A stretch of 64,000 bases of DNA, taken from the NCBI RefSeq assembly GCF_018294505.1, contig NC_057810.1:705083095-705147094 (forward strand). The letters are read 5' to 3'. Position 1 is the first letter of the stretch. Every line of letters begins with the position of its first letter. This document shows positions 35,092 through 46,423 of this stretch, piece by piece. Source of the stretch: Triticum aestivum (taxonomy: Eukaryota; Streptophyta; Magnoliopsida; Poales; Poaceae). The translations under genes were made by a program, and so were the position numbers. The notes under the pieces are model-generated. The model ran no database searches, was not told where the DNA came from, and worked only from the letters and a program-made list of their open reading frames with translations.

Positions 35092-36993
35092 CAACATAGT
35101 GAATATCCCGGAGGTAGAACCATCCTAGAGATATTCGATGATGACAAAATATCACGGGTTAGTCCACAATAATAATAATAATCATAATTACCACAAGTCA
35201 CAAGTAGTAATTCCAGTTCTGGTTTAATAGTTTCACCTCCGAAGACCAACACTAAGACCGACCCTTGACCCATCCCAGACTGTAGTCCTTAACCATGGAC
35301 ACGGCGATTCGAATAGGTTTAAGCTCTGCAGAGGGTGTACTCTTTACCCACGAGTAATTGATTTCTTTAGTCCATCGGGACTAATTCCGTCTATGGCCTT
35401 TTTGTTGAAAACACACCTAACTTGCACACACCAGCTTAATTCACATGTGTCTGGAATCACCCACGACACCTGTTAAGCGAAACTCTAAGTGGGGAGGCTA
35501 CAACCTCGACGTAACATGGGATCACAAAATTTATACCGCGCGCAAACTGGGGAGCTACCCCCTTTCGGCTACAACCGAAACACCCATGCTCCCGGACCCG
35601 GTGGCATGAGTACTGGATGCCTCCAGTATCTTCCACCACGACCTCTCTGTACGGTGTGTGCCAGGAAAGGGTTGACAACTTACTGAACCATACCCTACTA
35701 TGTGTAGGGACGAGTGGTAGTACGAAGCTAGTATGGGGGTTACTGGCACAAGACTCGATCTACGGTCGCCTCAGGAGGTTGTAATATTACCTGCATGATT
35801 AGTATAACAATGCATGTATTACAAAGAGCAGATAGAAACATCACACGACATATCCCCCTCATGCCATACCGGACACGTCCGTCTCGACGGAGGACTAGGG
35901 GCAAGACCGTGTCTACCCAAGACAAAGGGCCTTCCCGGCTTTCCTCCCGGTATACGTGAAAGGCATATGTCGGTGGTTTCAATCACACTCATCTCAACTT
36001 CATTTGCATGAAACCTGCTAAGATGCACTCATGAGTAGGAACACCTTCTCACATAAAATAACGTATGCACGTGTCGGGGTGTTGTTGTCACCGTGCTAAT
36101 GCAACACACACACACACACATTTCACCAGGGTTCAGAATGCTTGCCTTCAGGTCGTGGGAAAGGAGGGTGCATCCAAATCATCAGGAAATCTTCAAAAAT
36201 CCAATTTAGAAGAATATATTTGGATTAACACACAAAATAAAAACAGCACAGAAAGTTTTTTTTGAAAATTTTCCAAATAAATCTTAAAATAAACTAGACA
36301 ATATTTGAGAGAAGTAGCAAAAAGAATCAATTCAATTGGAGTTGTATTTAAAAAGTTATCAACAGTCAAAGTTCTGGTCAAATCTAATTTTAAAAATAAA
36401 ATAGAAAAACAGAAAAACGTTTTGATTATACGTACACGTCGAAGGCGCCTTTCGAAAATACGTTTCCACTTAACCCACGTGGATTGCGCCTGGGTCACTG
36501 ACAGTGGGTCCAGGGGGCCCCACTGGTCAGGTTTGACCAGTCTCCTTCCCTCTTCTTCCTCCGGCCGAACAGAGGCGGGGACTCCGGCGATCGTCGCTGG
36601 CATTTGGCGGCTCCTCGTGGGATCCAGATGGTCGGGATGGACCCGCAAGACCGGGGCGGTCCTACTGGTAGTTGCTGGGTCGACGGGGACGACGTGAGCT
36701 GCCGGCGGCGAGCTTCGCGGCGGAGGGAGCTTCGGGGACAAAGTGATTTTGGTGCCGCGGTGGTTCCCGATCGAAATGGAGTAGGGGGATGTGATCACAG
36801 GAGGAAGGAAAAGTTCCTGGTGGAGAGAGTGGAGAGGGGGATGCCTTGGTTGCGCCAGAATGGCCTGGTTAGTGGCGGCGGCTGGAGTCGCCGAAGAGGT
36901 TGAAGATGGCCTGCTCCCCTCCAATTGGCGGCTAGGGGGGCACTAGCGAGACGGTGTGAAGCTGCCTGCGTGCGGGCTTGAGCTCGGGTCTCC

Positions 36994-37001
36994 TTATATA
37001 G
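36994..37001 (-). promoter_or_regulatory. TATA box of the 3' LTR
   Basis: CTTATATA on the plus strand is TATATAAG on the minus strand. The equivalent in the 5' LTR is 44899-44906, which would drive the element. Confidence 0.55.
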
Positions 37002-38423
37002 TGTGGCTAGGTTGGTCCGAGGCGGCCGGCGATAAGAACAACGGCGAACCGACGTTCTGTAGCAGCAGGGGGTCGTGGCGACGACGGAAGCTAGGCGACA
37101 CGCTTGCGGATGAGCACGCACTGCTCACAAGGGCAGGTGGCGAGCCGGGGTGGCTTTGGCGGCGCCAACCACGGTCGGGCCTGCTAGCGGCCGGTAGCTA
37201 GCCGCCACGGCCATCCTGGCGGTGGCGCTGTGGGGTTCCAGGGGTGGTCAGGGTGGTGTGGCGGTGCAGGGGAACACGGAGTGCTGGCTGGGGCCGGGTT
37301 TTGAGTGCAGGGTGTGACGCGGCGGCTCGGGCGCTAGTGGGTGCCAAACGCACGCTCTGGGCGCGCCCAGAGCACGCCCAGGGTGTGCTCGACGAAATGC
37401 CAGGGCAGTCTAGAGAGTTCCAAACCGCAAGGGAGTTAGCAGAAAGGGGTTATGGGCTAGGGCAAAACCTTAGGACATGCTGGGTAGGTCAGGGGCTCAA
37501 GCTCACAATGAAAACTTGAAGTCATGCCAAAACTGACTGTGCACTCAGGGTGTTTGACAAAATGCCAAAAGCACCTATACATCTCTTGGAGTGGCCAAAC
37601 TCTCCAGATCAGTGCCTCCATGGATATAAGAGAGGGTGGTGAGGTTAGTTGGTGGAAAGCACAAACTTGCTAGTGCAAGTTTTGCTGAACTTCAAATCTG
37701 GACAGGATGTGAATGGCATTATTTCATGGACCAAAAGCATGCGAATGGTTGCATGCTCCTGGACTTAGGGGTTTCGCAGGGTGGTCTACAAGCAGGAGAA
37801 AGAATTAAGGGCCATAAAGCAAGTAAGACTAGAGTTGCTGTACAAACCTTCATGATGGACCAGAATGAAGATGAGGTTGATTCACTCAAAATTTTCAAAG
37901 AACAACCTTGGATCTTTACATATAATAAAATCATATGATGCTACTAACATCCCATAATTTTGGTGGAAGCTAGAAACAAATGTTTAAAAGGGTTGTAGTG
38001 CAAAATGGTCTTCTGGACCAGAGAAGAAAAATGGGTGTAGAGCTTAAAATAGTTCATGAGAAAATATATTATTGCACAAAAGTGATCTAGGGGCATTATA
38101 TGACATCTCCAAATTTTGGTTGGATTTTTAAGTGATTTTATCAAATGGTTGTAGTACAAACAGAGCTTCAAAGATTTAAAACAATCCATTTTAATGAATA
38201 AAGCTCCGGATGAAATGATCTAATAAATAAATCCACTGATTAAGCAAATGTTATAATGAGTTGGCATAAAAGTCCCATATATATTGGAAAGCTCCACTTG
38301 GGAAAAGATGCAAACTCCTTAACAATAAAAGAAGAGTTATGAAAATCCACAGAAATAAAAATTTAAAACTCCTGGCAAAAATTTTAATATCAAAAACTTG
38401 GCCAGAAAGTTTGGGGTGTTACA

Positions 38424-38441
38424 ACTACTATCCCCCTTAGG
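38424..38441 (-). other. Polypurine tract of the nested element
   Basis: Minus strand CCTAAGGGGGATAGTAGT abuts the 3' LTR start TGTAACACC. Confidence 0.75.
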
Positions 38442-38968
38442 AAAAATCTCGTCCCCGAGATTTGCAAAGAGTAAAAGTTAAATGAATAAGAATTAAAACG
38501 AAAACGGCCACAGTGGGAGTAATAAGTGATGCAAAAATATACAGTGTGGGATATTGGCGCGGTGTGAGGGAAAAATCCACGGTTGTGGGGGAAAGCTAGC
38601 GATTTCTACACTTGACAAAATTTAGAATAAAATTCTAAATCTCAGAATACGCTGGTCGCACCCGAGAGCACAGCGTTCTCTCTGGCTGACTGGTGGACCC
38701 GGGCCCATGGTCAGCCTCTTCTCCTTCCTCCGGCTCCTTCTTCCTCTCTCCCGGGCGTTCTCCCGCGCTTTCTCCACCGGTGATGCCTAGCGCGTAAGGT
38801 ACCAAGGCCGTACCGCGGTAGTGCGCGGCGCGCTAGCTGCCGGTGCAGCATGCACTCACCTCGCGGGCCAGTGCGCTATCGGCACTGCTTGCAGATTCGC
38901 CTCCGAACACCGGCGGTCGGGCGACGAGCGGCGCTGGTGGACCTCGCCCACCGTACACCGAGCTCGAG

Positions 38969-38976
38969 CTATAAAA
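38969..38976 (+). promoter_or_regulatory. TATA box of the antisense microprotein gene
   Basis: CTATAAAA on the plus strand, about 100 bp before the ATG at 39078 and opposite in direction to the element. Confidence 0.5.
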
Positions 38977-39077
38977 TGACCGCGGTGTCCTCCTCTTCTT
39001 CCTCACACCTGGCCTTGCTCCTCCCTCTCTCTCTTTCTCCTCTGTATACGCTTGCCCGAGCTCGAGACGAGGCGCTA

Positions 39078-39239
39078 ATGGCGGAGGCGGCGCCGGACTG
39101 GTACGTGATCCTGCTGTGCGGAGGGCTGGCAGCGGTGCTGGGGCTCTCGGTGCTCCTGTGCGCGATGATCCTTGATGATCAGCGCGATGCCGCTGCTCGG
39201 TTGCTGGCTCTCCGCGGTCGCGGTGGCCATGATGAGTAG
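39078..39239 (+). CDS. 53-residue single-pass membrane microprotein, antisense in the element
   Basis: ATG at 39078 (an upstream in-frame ATG at 38976 overlaps the TATA box and is less likely). The protein starts MAEAAPDW, has one hydrophobic helix of about 24 residues (YVILLCGGLAAVLGLSVLLC and on), then a charged tail with DDQRDAAARLLALRGRGG. Such a layout predicts a small membrane protein with a short N-terminal side. AATAAA occurs at 39369. It lies beside the 3' LTR and runs against the element, the place where some plant LTR elements carry an antisense gene. There is no recognised family; expression is unproven. Confidence 0.5.
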   Translation: MAEAAPDWYVILLCGGLAAVLGLSVLLCAMILDDQRDAAARLLALRGRGGHDE

Positions 39240-39586
39240 GTGGGGTGTGCCGGGTGATAACTGTTGTCCGGAGGTGCTTAGTTAGACGCAACACAGTTGC
39301 AAAATTTTGCAAGCAGTGTATGTGTTCGGAGTAATTGTGGTTGTGAGTCTGCTGTCGTGGTGCTGCGTGAAATAAATGATCTATGTCGTGAGAAAATATA
39401 TGATGCGGCAACTCAGGGAAAAGAAATCTCACTCCAGGATTTCTCGCGAGAGAAAACAGTAATACACTAGAGTCAAATCGCGACAGAGCTGCTTACATTA
39501 ATGATTTACGCGCCGCGAAACTTGGGGTACTAAGCATAAGTTACAATACATAAATAAAAATTGCGACAATAAATATAGCGGTGCAT

Positions 39587-40219
39587 CTAAATTGAAAACG
39601 GTAATTGGACGGGGTCCTGAGAAAACGTTTCTAGTACGGGGGTACACTCTTCTTCTATCGGAGAAAGGGGATTGACCAGTCGATGAATGTGTCTCTCCTG
39701 GTCAGGCCTCAGTGATCTGCCGATGGCGATCTGAGGATCTAAATCCGCGAGGCTCTGTAGGTAACCCATCACATGTTGGGTTAGCCGCTCTTGAGCGATG
39801 ACGTACTGGACAAGGTTGGCCAAGACTGGGTCTCTCTCTGTACGTCCACCTAGAAATGATGTTACTCCCCCAGGTGCTGCATGGCTCGGAAAATAATAAT
39901 ATCCTCGTTTGCAGGCATAGGGTACCGCGAATCAAAGGCGAGCAAGTGCTTCATACGCAACAGCTTCTATGGCCATGTGCGGGGTTGGCATGGATTTCCC
40001 CACGAAGGAGACTTCTGTTGGGTCTTGGTTTGGGTTTACGGGAGGGATGTGCACGGCTGCCCAATATCTCCAGGTGGAAGGGGTGATCCTCGATTTGAAC
40101 AGCTCGTACTGGGGTGGCTGGGTAGCGCCCATGGTACTGCGGGTAAAATCCCACAATATCTTGACAAAACTACCTGGGGTAGCATCTGGAGTCCTCAGAT
40201 AAATACTAGGGCTCGGCAT
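39587..40219 (-). pseudogene. dsRBD-like protein B, one in-frame stop
   Basis: ATG at 40219 opens a 210-codon frame broken only by TGA at codon 96 (39932-39934; CGA is the likely ancestor). It is a paralogue of the gene at 40577: QPPQYELFKSRITPSTWRYW and AAVHI match PPEYVVYQGPISGESRQFWA and TVHI, MAIEAVAYEALARL matches AIQLAAREAIVHL, and DPVLANLVQYV matches DPALLHLVRYV. The order helix, three strands, helix with an Ala-rich last helix resembles a double-stranded-RNA-binding domain, although the basic KKxAK loop is missing. The second half is a likely helix (NLVQYVIAQERLTQHVMGYL) and an acidic tail. Confidence 0.5.
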
Positions 40220-40284
40220 GGCAAGAAATGGCTGTGGGGATGGTGCTCAAGGTGAGGGGTGCTTGGCAAGGTTACTCGGTGGCC

Positions 40285-40294
40285 CTTTTTATAG
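40285..40294 (-). promoter_or_regulatory. TATA box of gene B
   Basis: Minus strand GCTATAAAAAGG, about 65-75 bp upstream of the ATG at 40219. The spacing is the same as for gene A. Confidence 0.55.
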
Positions 40295-40576
40295 CACAGA
40301 GGCTGGGTTGTTTATCGTGGTAAAAGTAGAGAATTGGCCGGCTCAGCTCGGGGTCAACCACAGATACACACATCTACTAAAGTGACGTATCGCTGTGTGG
40401 GTTGTTGGGGCGGTTCTTGGTGGTTGCGCCAAGGATAGAGAAATCACACTACATGCTAATACATTCATGCAAGACTACTATATAAAACAGACGTACGATG
40501 CCAGGCTGCGTTAATTTAAGGAATCACAAAATTTTTAAAGCGGGGATACACTGGGACTCGCCACTACTCGAGTGAC

Positions 40577-41371
40577 TCAGTCTACTTCATTTACATCCAA
40601 GCGGGCGTCCCTTGTGGATGTCGAGGCTTCTCCACGGTTCTCACCGTCGGAATTTGCTGGAGAGGGCTGAGGGGCTGCAGGCTCGGGGTAGTGATGATGA
40701 CCATCGCGGGGATTGTTGACTACAACCCCATTGGAGTGTGCTCCCAGGAGACGGCGAAGCACTTCTGGGGTCATCAATGCACCTTGGCTGACGGCTGGGG
40801 CTGACCTCAGGGTCTCGATCGGTTGTCCAAACAACACGACTAGGTTGTCGGCGTTGGGCTCGATCTCCTCTCTTGCTGGGGCTCGACGAACCAGCTCTCC
40901 GCGAGCTGCAATCAGATCAATGGTGATTTGATCGACTAGGTCCTCCAGCGCACTTACATAGCGCACTAGGTGCAGCAATGCGGGATCCGTCTCGTGATCT
41001 CCGTTGGCAACTTGGGGAGGTCTACCATATCCTTCACGCCTGGGGTAGTAGTGGAACGAGCGACAGTTAACTCTGGGCGACAGGTGCCTGAGATGAACTA
41101 TAGCCTCTCGAGCAGCTAGTTGGATGGCTTGTGGTTCAAAGGAAGTGGTTCTTCCGGTGAACCTGTAGGGGCGTTCGGTTGCCAGACCCCTACCGTAGAT
41201 ATGTACAGTGGCCCAGAATTGACGGCTCTCGCCACTAATGGGTCCTTGGTACACAACATATTCGGGTGGCTCTTCTAACGCGTAGGCACGACGGGTAAGG
41301 TTTGCGAGTGCGGTCACAAAACCTCCAAGGTTGGTTGCTGTAGTCTCATGGTGCACTACGGGACCAGGCAT
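40577..41371 (-). CDS. dsRBD-like protein A, intact 264-residue frame
   Basis: ATG at 41371, uninterrupted to 40577. Residues about 14-92 follow the pattern helix (GFVTALANLTRRAYALEE), strand (PPEYVVYQGP), strand (RQFWATVHIYG), strand (ERPYRFTGRTTS), helix (QAIQLAAREAIVHLRHL). This is the layout of a double-stranded-RNA-binding domain with its GP turn and Ala-rich C-terminal helix, though the Lys-rich RNA-contact loop is replaced by TSFEPQ. Then come RSFHYYPRR, a helical block (LLHLVRYVSALEDLVDQITI) and a polar Pro/Ser tail ending DVNEVD. It is the first gene after the 5' LTR, with its own TATA box. The fold assignment is my inference, and the role is unknown (RNA packaging or interference with silencing are possible). 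Confidence 0.55.
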   Translation of the reverse strand: MPGPVVHHETTATNLGGFVTALANLTRRAYALEEPPEYVVYQGPISGESRQFWATVHIYGRGLATERPYRFTGRTTSFEPQAIQLAAREAIVHLRHLSPRVNCRSFHYYPRREGYGRPPQVANGDHETDPALLHLVRYVSALEDLVDQITIDLIAARGELVRRAPAREEIEPNADNLVVLFGQPIETLRSAPAVSQGALMTPEVLRRLLGAHSNGVVVNNPRDGHHHYPEPAAPQPSPANSDGENRGEASTSTRDARLDVNEVD

Positions 41372-41426
41372 TGTGGCTCGGTTTTGGGTAGCGACTGTGC
41401 TGGGCTGGGTTGAGGCGAGCGTGTAC

Positions 41427-41435
41427 TTTTTATAG
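41427..41435 (-). promoter_or_regulatory. TATA box of gene A
   Basis: Minus strand CTATAAAAAG about 60 bp upstream of the ATG at 41371, inside the element and separate from the LTR promoter. Confidence 0.55.
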
Positions 41436-41671
41436 AAAAAAGGGATGGAGTCTTCCTTCGCACGCTTGCGAATGAGTCACCTTTGGTGCTGGTCACTGGT
41501 GTGTGGTAGACGGGCTAGGTTGATAGGTTGGGCACCGACCGCCAAAAGCGTCGGGTCACCGAGTGGCTATCTTGTGCGAGAAGCTTGGCTGGGTTTTTGG
41601 TTATGGATCGGTGGGTTGTTAGCCTAAGTTTATTGACCTGGCTAAGATAGGATTAGCCAACAGTCAGCCTG

Positions 41672-41683
41672 GCTCTGATACCA
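41672..41683 (-). other. Primer binding site, initiator Met tRNA type
   Basis: GCTCTGATACCA is the complement of TGGTATCAGAGC, four bases from the LTR at 41688. It sets the minus orientation. Confidence 0.88.
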
Positions 41684-42246
41684 AGTCTGTGGCGACCGAT
41701 TCTCCGGGTATTAATACCCAGAAAATGGCCCTTGTGCTCATCAGCCCTAGGATAACTGTTAGCTGATGAGGCACTATCTTGATACAGAAACTCCAGGCAA
41801 AATACAACATATGTAGTACAAGACCCTTCTGGACTGTGAGTACAAGAAATGGTTTCTAGTGGTTGATGGCGGAAGCGGGCTGTGAATCATCAGTGTCTAT
41901 GGGACTCCATTTCCCACGGGAACAGCTGACCAGGTTAACTCCTATCTTCGCGAGGCTGCTATCACCGTTGCTTAGGTTTCGGGGCTGTCAACACGGTCGC
42001 TCCTTTCCGCGCAAGAAATCTGGCCAAGACAATAGCCAGGGACAAGCCAGTGAGTACTTTGAATGTACTCGCAAACATTATGAACACAAGTATAATATGA
42101 CAATGATGTGCTAAAAAAATATTTTATGCTCATGACGTCAGTCACAAAAGATAATTGAAACTCTGTTGCGGCTAAGCATGTTATTTATGAATATGCAATG
42201 CCATAGAATATGCAATAATATGATAGTAGTAGGCTTATGAAATAAA

Positions 42247-43002
42247 TAACATAAAGGACTTCAAAAGAAATGCCACAATCGGGCGTCTGAGCGACACCGC
42301 ATAAAGGGCTTTAAAAGAAATGCCACAATCGGGCGTCTGAGCGAGACCACATAAAGGGCTTTAAAAGAAATGCCACAGTCGGGCGTCTGAGCGACACCAC
42401 ATAAAGGGCTTTAAAAGAAATGCCACGGTCGGGCGTCTGAGCGACACCACATANNNNNNNNNNNNNNNNNNNNNNNNNNNNNNNNNNNNNNNNNNNNNNN
42501 NNNNNNNNNNNNNNNNNNNNNNNNNNNNNNNNNNNNNNNNNNNNNNNNNNNNNNNNNNNNNNNNNNNNNNNNNNNNNNNNNNNNNNNNNNNNNNNNNNNN
42601 NNNNNNNNNNNNNNNNNNNNNNNNNNNNNNNNNNNNNNNNNNNNNNNNNNNNNNNNNNNNNNNNNNNNNNNNNNNNNNNNNNNNNNNNNNNNNNNNNNNN
42701 NNNNNNNNNNNNNNNNNNNNNNNNNNNNNNNNNNNNNNNNNNNNNNNNNNNNNNNNNNNNNNNNNNNNNNNNNNNNNNNNNNNNNNNNNNNNNNNNNNAA
42801 TGCCACAGTCGGGCGTCTGAGCGACACCACATAAAGGGCTTTAAAAGAAATGCCACAGTCGGGCGTCTGAGCGACACCACATAAAGGGCTTTAAAAGAAA
42901 TGCCACAGTCGGGCGTCTGAGCGACACCACATAAAGGGCTTTAAAAGAAATGCCACGGTCCGGCGTCTGAGCGACACCACATAAAGGGCTTTAAAAGAAA
43001 TC
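42247..43002. repeat. 50-bp tandem array in the 5' LTR
   Basis: Same 50-bp unit as at 34327. A 345-base gap hides the copy number, so equality of the two arrays cannot be judged. Confidence 0.95.
42454..42798. other. Assembly gap (345 N)
   Basis: Inside the 50-bp array of the 5' LTR. Confidence 0.99.
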
Positions 43003-46000
43003 AACATAGTGAATATCCCGGAGGTAGAACCATCCTAGAGATATTCGATGATGACAAAATATCACGGGTTAGTCCACAATAATAATAATAATCATAATTA
43101 TCACAAGTCACAAGTAGTAATTCCAGTTCTGGTTTAATAGTTTCACCTCCGAAGACCAACACTAAGACCAACCCTTGACCCATCCCAGACTGTAGTCCTT
43201 AACCATGGACACGGCTATTCGAATAGGTTTAATCTCTGCAGAGGGTGTACTCTTTACCCACGAGTAACGGATTTCTTTAGTCCATCGGGACTAATTCCGT
43301 CTACGGCCTTTTTGTTGAAAACACACCTAACTTGCACACACCAGCTTAACTCACATGTGTCTGGAATCACCCACGACACCTGTTAAGCGAAACTCTAAGT
43401 GGGGAGGCTACAACCTCGACGTAACATGGGATCACAAAATTTATACCGCGCGCAAACTGGGGAGATACCCCCTTTCAGCTACAACCGAAACACCCATGCT
43501 CCCGGACCCGGTGGCATGACTACTGGATGCCTCCAGTATCTTCCACCACGGCCTCTCTGTACGGTGTGTGCCAGGAAAGGGTTGACAACTTACTGAACCA
43601 TACCCTACTATGTTTAGGGACCAGTGGTAGTACGAAGCTAGTATGGGGGTTACTGGCACAAGACTCGATCTACGGTCGCCTCAGGAGGTTGTAATATTAC
43701 CTGCATGATTAGTATAACAATGCATGTATTACAAAGAGCAGATAGAAACACCACACGACATATCCCCCTCATGCCATACCGGACACGTCCGTCTCGACGG
43801 AGGACTAGGGGCAAGACCGTGTCTACCCAAGACAAAGGGCCTTCCCGGCTTTCCTCCCGGTATACGTGAAAGGCATATGTCGGTGGTTTCAATCACACTC
43901 AACTCAACTTCATTTTCATGAAACCTGCTAACATGCACTCATGAGTAGGAACACCTTCTCACATAAAATAACGTATGCACGTGTCGGGGTGGTGTTGTCA
44001 CCGTGCTAATGCAACACACACACACATTTCACCAGGGTTCAGAATGCTTGCCTTCAGGTCGTGGGAAAGGAGGGTGCATCCAAATCATCATGAAATCTTC
44101 AAAAATCCAATTTAGAAGAATATATTTGGATTAACACACAAAATAAAAACAGCACAAAAATTTGTTTTGAAAAATTTCCAAATAAATCTTAAAATAAACT
44201 AGACAATATTTGAGAGAAGTAGCAAAAAGAATCAATTCAATTGGAGTTGTATTTAAAAAGTTATCGACAGTCAAAGTTCTGGTCAAATCTGATTTTAAAA
44301 ATAAAATAGAAAAACAGAAAAACGTTTCGATTATACGTACACGTCGAAGGCGCCTTTCGTAAATACGTTTCCACTTAACCCACGTGGATTGCGCCTGGGT
44401 CACTGACAGTGGGTCCAGGGGGCCCCACTGGTCAGGTTTGACCAGTCTCCTTCCCTCTTCTTCCTCCGGCCGAACAGAGGCGGGGACTCCGGCGATTGTC
44501 GCCGGTGTTTGGCGGCTCCTCATGGGCTCCAGATGGTCGGGATGGACCCGCAAGACCGGGGAGGTCCTACTGGTAGTCGCTGGGTCGACGGGGACGGCGT
44601 GAGCTGCCGGCGGCGAGCTTCGCGGCGGAGGGAGCTTCGGGGACAAAGTGATTTTTGGTGCCGCGGTGGTTCCTGGTCGAAATGGAGTAGGGGGATGTGA
44701 TCACGGGAGGAAGGAAAAGTTCCTGGTGGAGAGAGTGGAGAGGGGGATGCCTTGGTTGCGCCGGAATGGCCTGGTTAGTGGTGGCGGCTGGAGTCGCCGG
44801 AGAGGTTGAAGATGGCCTGCTCCCCTCCAATTGGCGGCTAGGAGGGCACTAGCGAGACGGTGTGAAGCTGCCTGCGTGCGGGCTTGAGCTCGGGTCTCCT
44901 TATATAGTGTGGCTAGGTTGGTCCGAGGCGGCTGGCGATAAGAACAACGGCGAACCGACATTCTGTAGCAGCAGGGGGTCGTGGCGACGACGGAAGCTAG
45001 GTGACACGCTTGCGGATGAGCACGCACTGCTCACAAGGGCAGGTGGCGAGCCGGGGTGGCTTTGGCGGCGCCGACCACGGTCGGTCCTGCTAGCGGCCGG
45101 TAGCTAGCCGCCACGGCCATCCTGGCGGTGGCGCTATGGGGTGCCAGGGGTGGTCGGGATGGTGTGGCGGTGCAGGGGAACACGGAGTGCTGGCTGGGGC
45201 CGGGTTTTGAGTGCGGGGTGTGACGCGGCGGCTGGGGCGCTAGTGGGTGCCAAACGCACGCTCTGGGCGCGCCCAGAGCACGCCCGGGGTGTGCTCAACG
45301 AAATGCCAGGGCAGTCTAGAGAGTACCAAACCACAAGGGAGTTAGCAGAAAGGGGTTATGGGCTAGGGCAAGACCTTAGGACATGCTGGGTAGGTCAGGG
45401 GCTCAAGCTCACAATGGAAACTTGAAGTCATGCCAAAACTGACTGTGCACTCAGGGTGTTTGACAAAATGCCAAAAGCACCTATACATCTCTTGGAGTGG
45501 CCAAACTCTCCAGATCAGTGCCTCCATGGATATAAGAGAGGGTGGTGAGGTTAGTTGGTGGAAAGCACAAACTTGCTAGTGCAAGTTTTGCTGAACTTCA
45601 AATCTGGACAGGATGTGAATGGCATTATTTCATGGACCAATAGCATGCCAATGGTTGCATGCTCCTGGACTTAGGGGTTTAGCAGGGTGGTCTACAAGCA
45701 GGAGAAAGAATTAAGGGCCATAGAGCAAGTAAGACTAGAGTTGCTGTACAAACCTTCATGATGGACCAGAATGAAGATGAGGTTGATTCACTCAAAATTT
45801 TCAAAGAACAACCTTGGATCTTTACATATAATAAAATCATATGATGCTACTAACATCCCATAATTTTGGTGGAAGCTAGAAACAAATGTTTAAAAGGGTT
45901 GTAGTGCAAAATGGTCTTCTGGACCAGAGAAGAAAAATGGGTGTAGAGCTTAAAATAGTTCATGAAAAAATATATTATTGCACAAAAGTGATCTAGGGGC

Positions 46001-46334
46001 ATTATATGACATCTCCAAATTTTGGTTGGATTTTTAAGTGATTTTATCAAATGGTTGTAGTACAAACAGAGCTTCAAAGATTTAAAACAATCCATTTTAA
46101 TGAATAAAGCTCCGGATGAAATGATCTAATAAATAAATCCACTGATTAAGCAAATGTTATAATGAGTTGGCATAAAAGTCCCATATATTTTGGAAAGCTC
46201 CACTTGGGAAAAGATGCAAACTCCTTAACAATAAAAGAAGAGTTATGAAAATCCACAGAAATAAAAATTTAAAACTCGTGGCAAAAATTTTAATATCAAA
46301 AACTTGGCCAGAAAGTTTGGGGTGTTACATCTAT

Positions 46335-46423
46335 GAAGTATTTGGAGGAGGAAGCCGCCTTGCAATGCCGAAGACAATCTGCGCGCCAGACTCATCGTCA
46401 TAGAAGCCTGGTTCAGGGGCTAC
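46335..46423 (+). other. 3' internal remnant and polypurine tract of the Fatima-like element
   Basis: The last 89 bp of the Fatima-like internal region, ending GTTCAGGGGCTAC directly before the 3' LTR. It resumes after the nested element. Confidence 0.7.

Larger units (their letters stand above)
33772..38423 (-). repeat. 3' LTR of the nested non-autonomous element
   Basis: Left LTR, including a gap at 34550-34870. From the minus-strand TATA at 36994, U3 is about 1.4 kb (37000-38423) and R plus U5 about 3.2 kb, unusually long. It contains a 50-bp tandem array and a CA run at about 36105-36120. Confidence 0.92.
33772..46329 (-). mobile_element. Large non-autonomous LTR element with three own-promoter genes
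   Basis: 12,558 bp, nested in the Fatima-like element with a perfect target duplication TCTAT (33767-33771 and 46330-46334). The LTRs (4652 and 4642 bp) run TGTGGCGACC to GGGGTGTTACA. The primer site complement at 41672-41683 lies beside the right LTR, so it is minus-strand. Only 3264 bp lie between the LTRs, with no gag, protease or pol. Instead there are two related minus-strand genes (41371-40577, 40219-39587) and a plus-strand small gene (39078-39239), each preceded by a TATA box. In 190 bp compared from 35091 and 43001 the LTRs differ at two sites, so insertion is recent. The TGTAACACCCC end style suggests a gypsy relative. Confidence 0.9.
41688..46329 (-). repeat. 5' LTR of the nested non-autonomous element
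   Basis: Near-identical to 33772-38423. TATA at 44899-44906 (minus). A gap lies at 42454-42798. Confidence 0.92.

Noticed and set aside
34532..35097. Minus-strand frames over the 50-bp array and the gap, with repeated SLRRPTVAFLLKPFMW text
   Set aside because: They are translations of the tandem repeat, partly through N. The unit is 50 bp, not a multiple of three, so no stable repeat protein results.
36105..36120. CA dinucleotide run as a marker-like microsatellite
   Set aside because: Short, within the LTR and shortened in the other LTR copy (about 44013); of no functional note.
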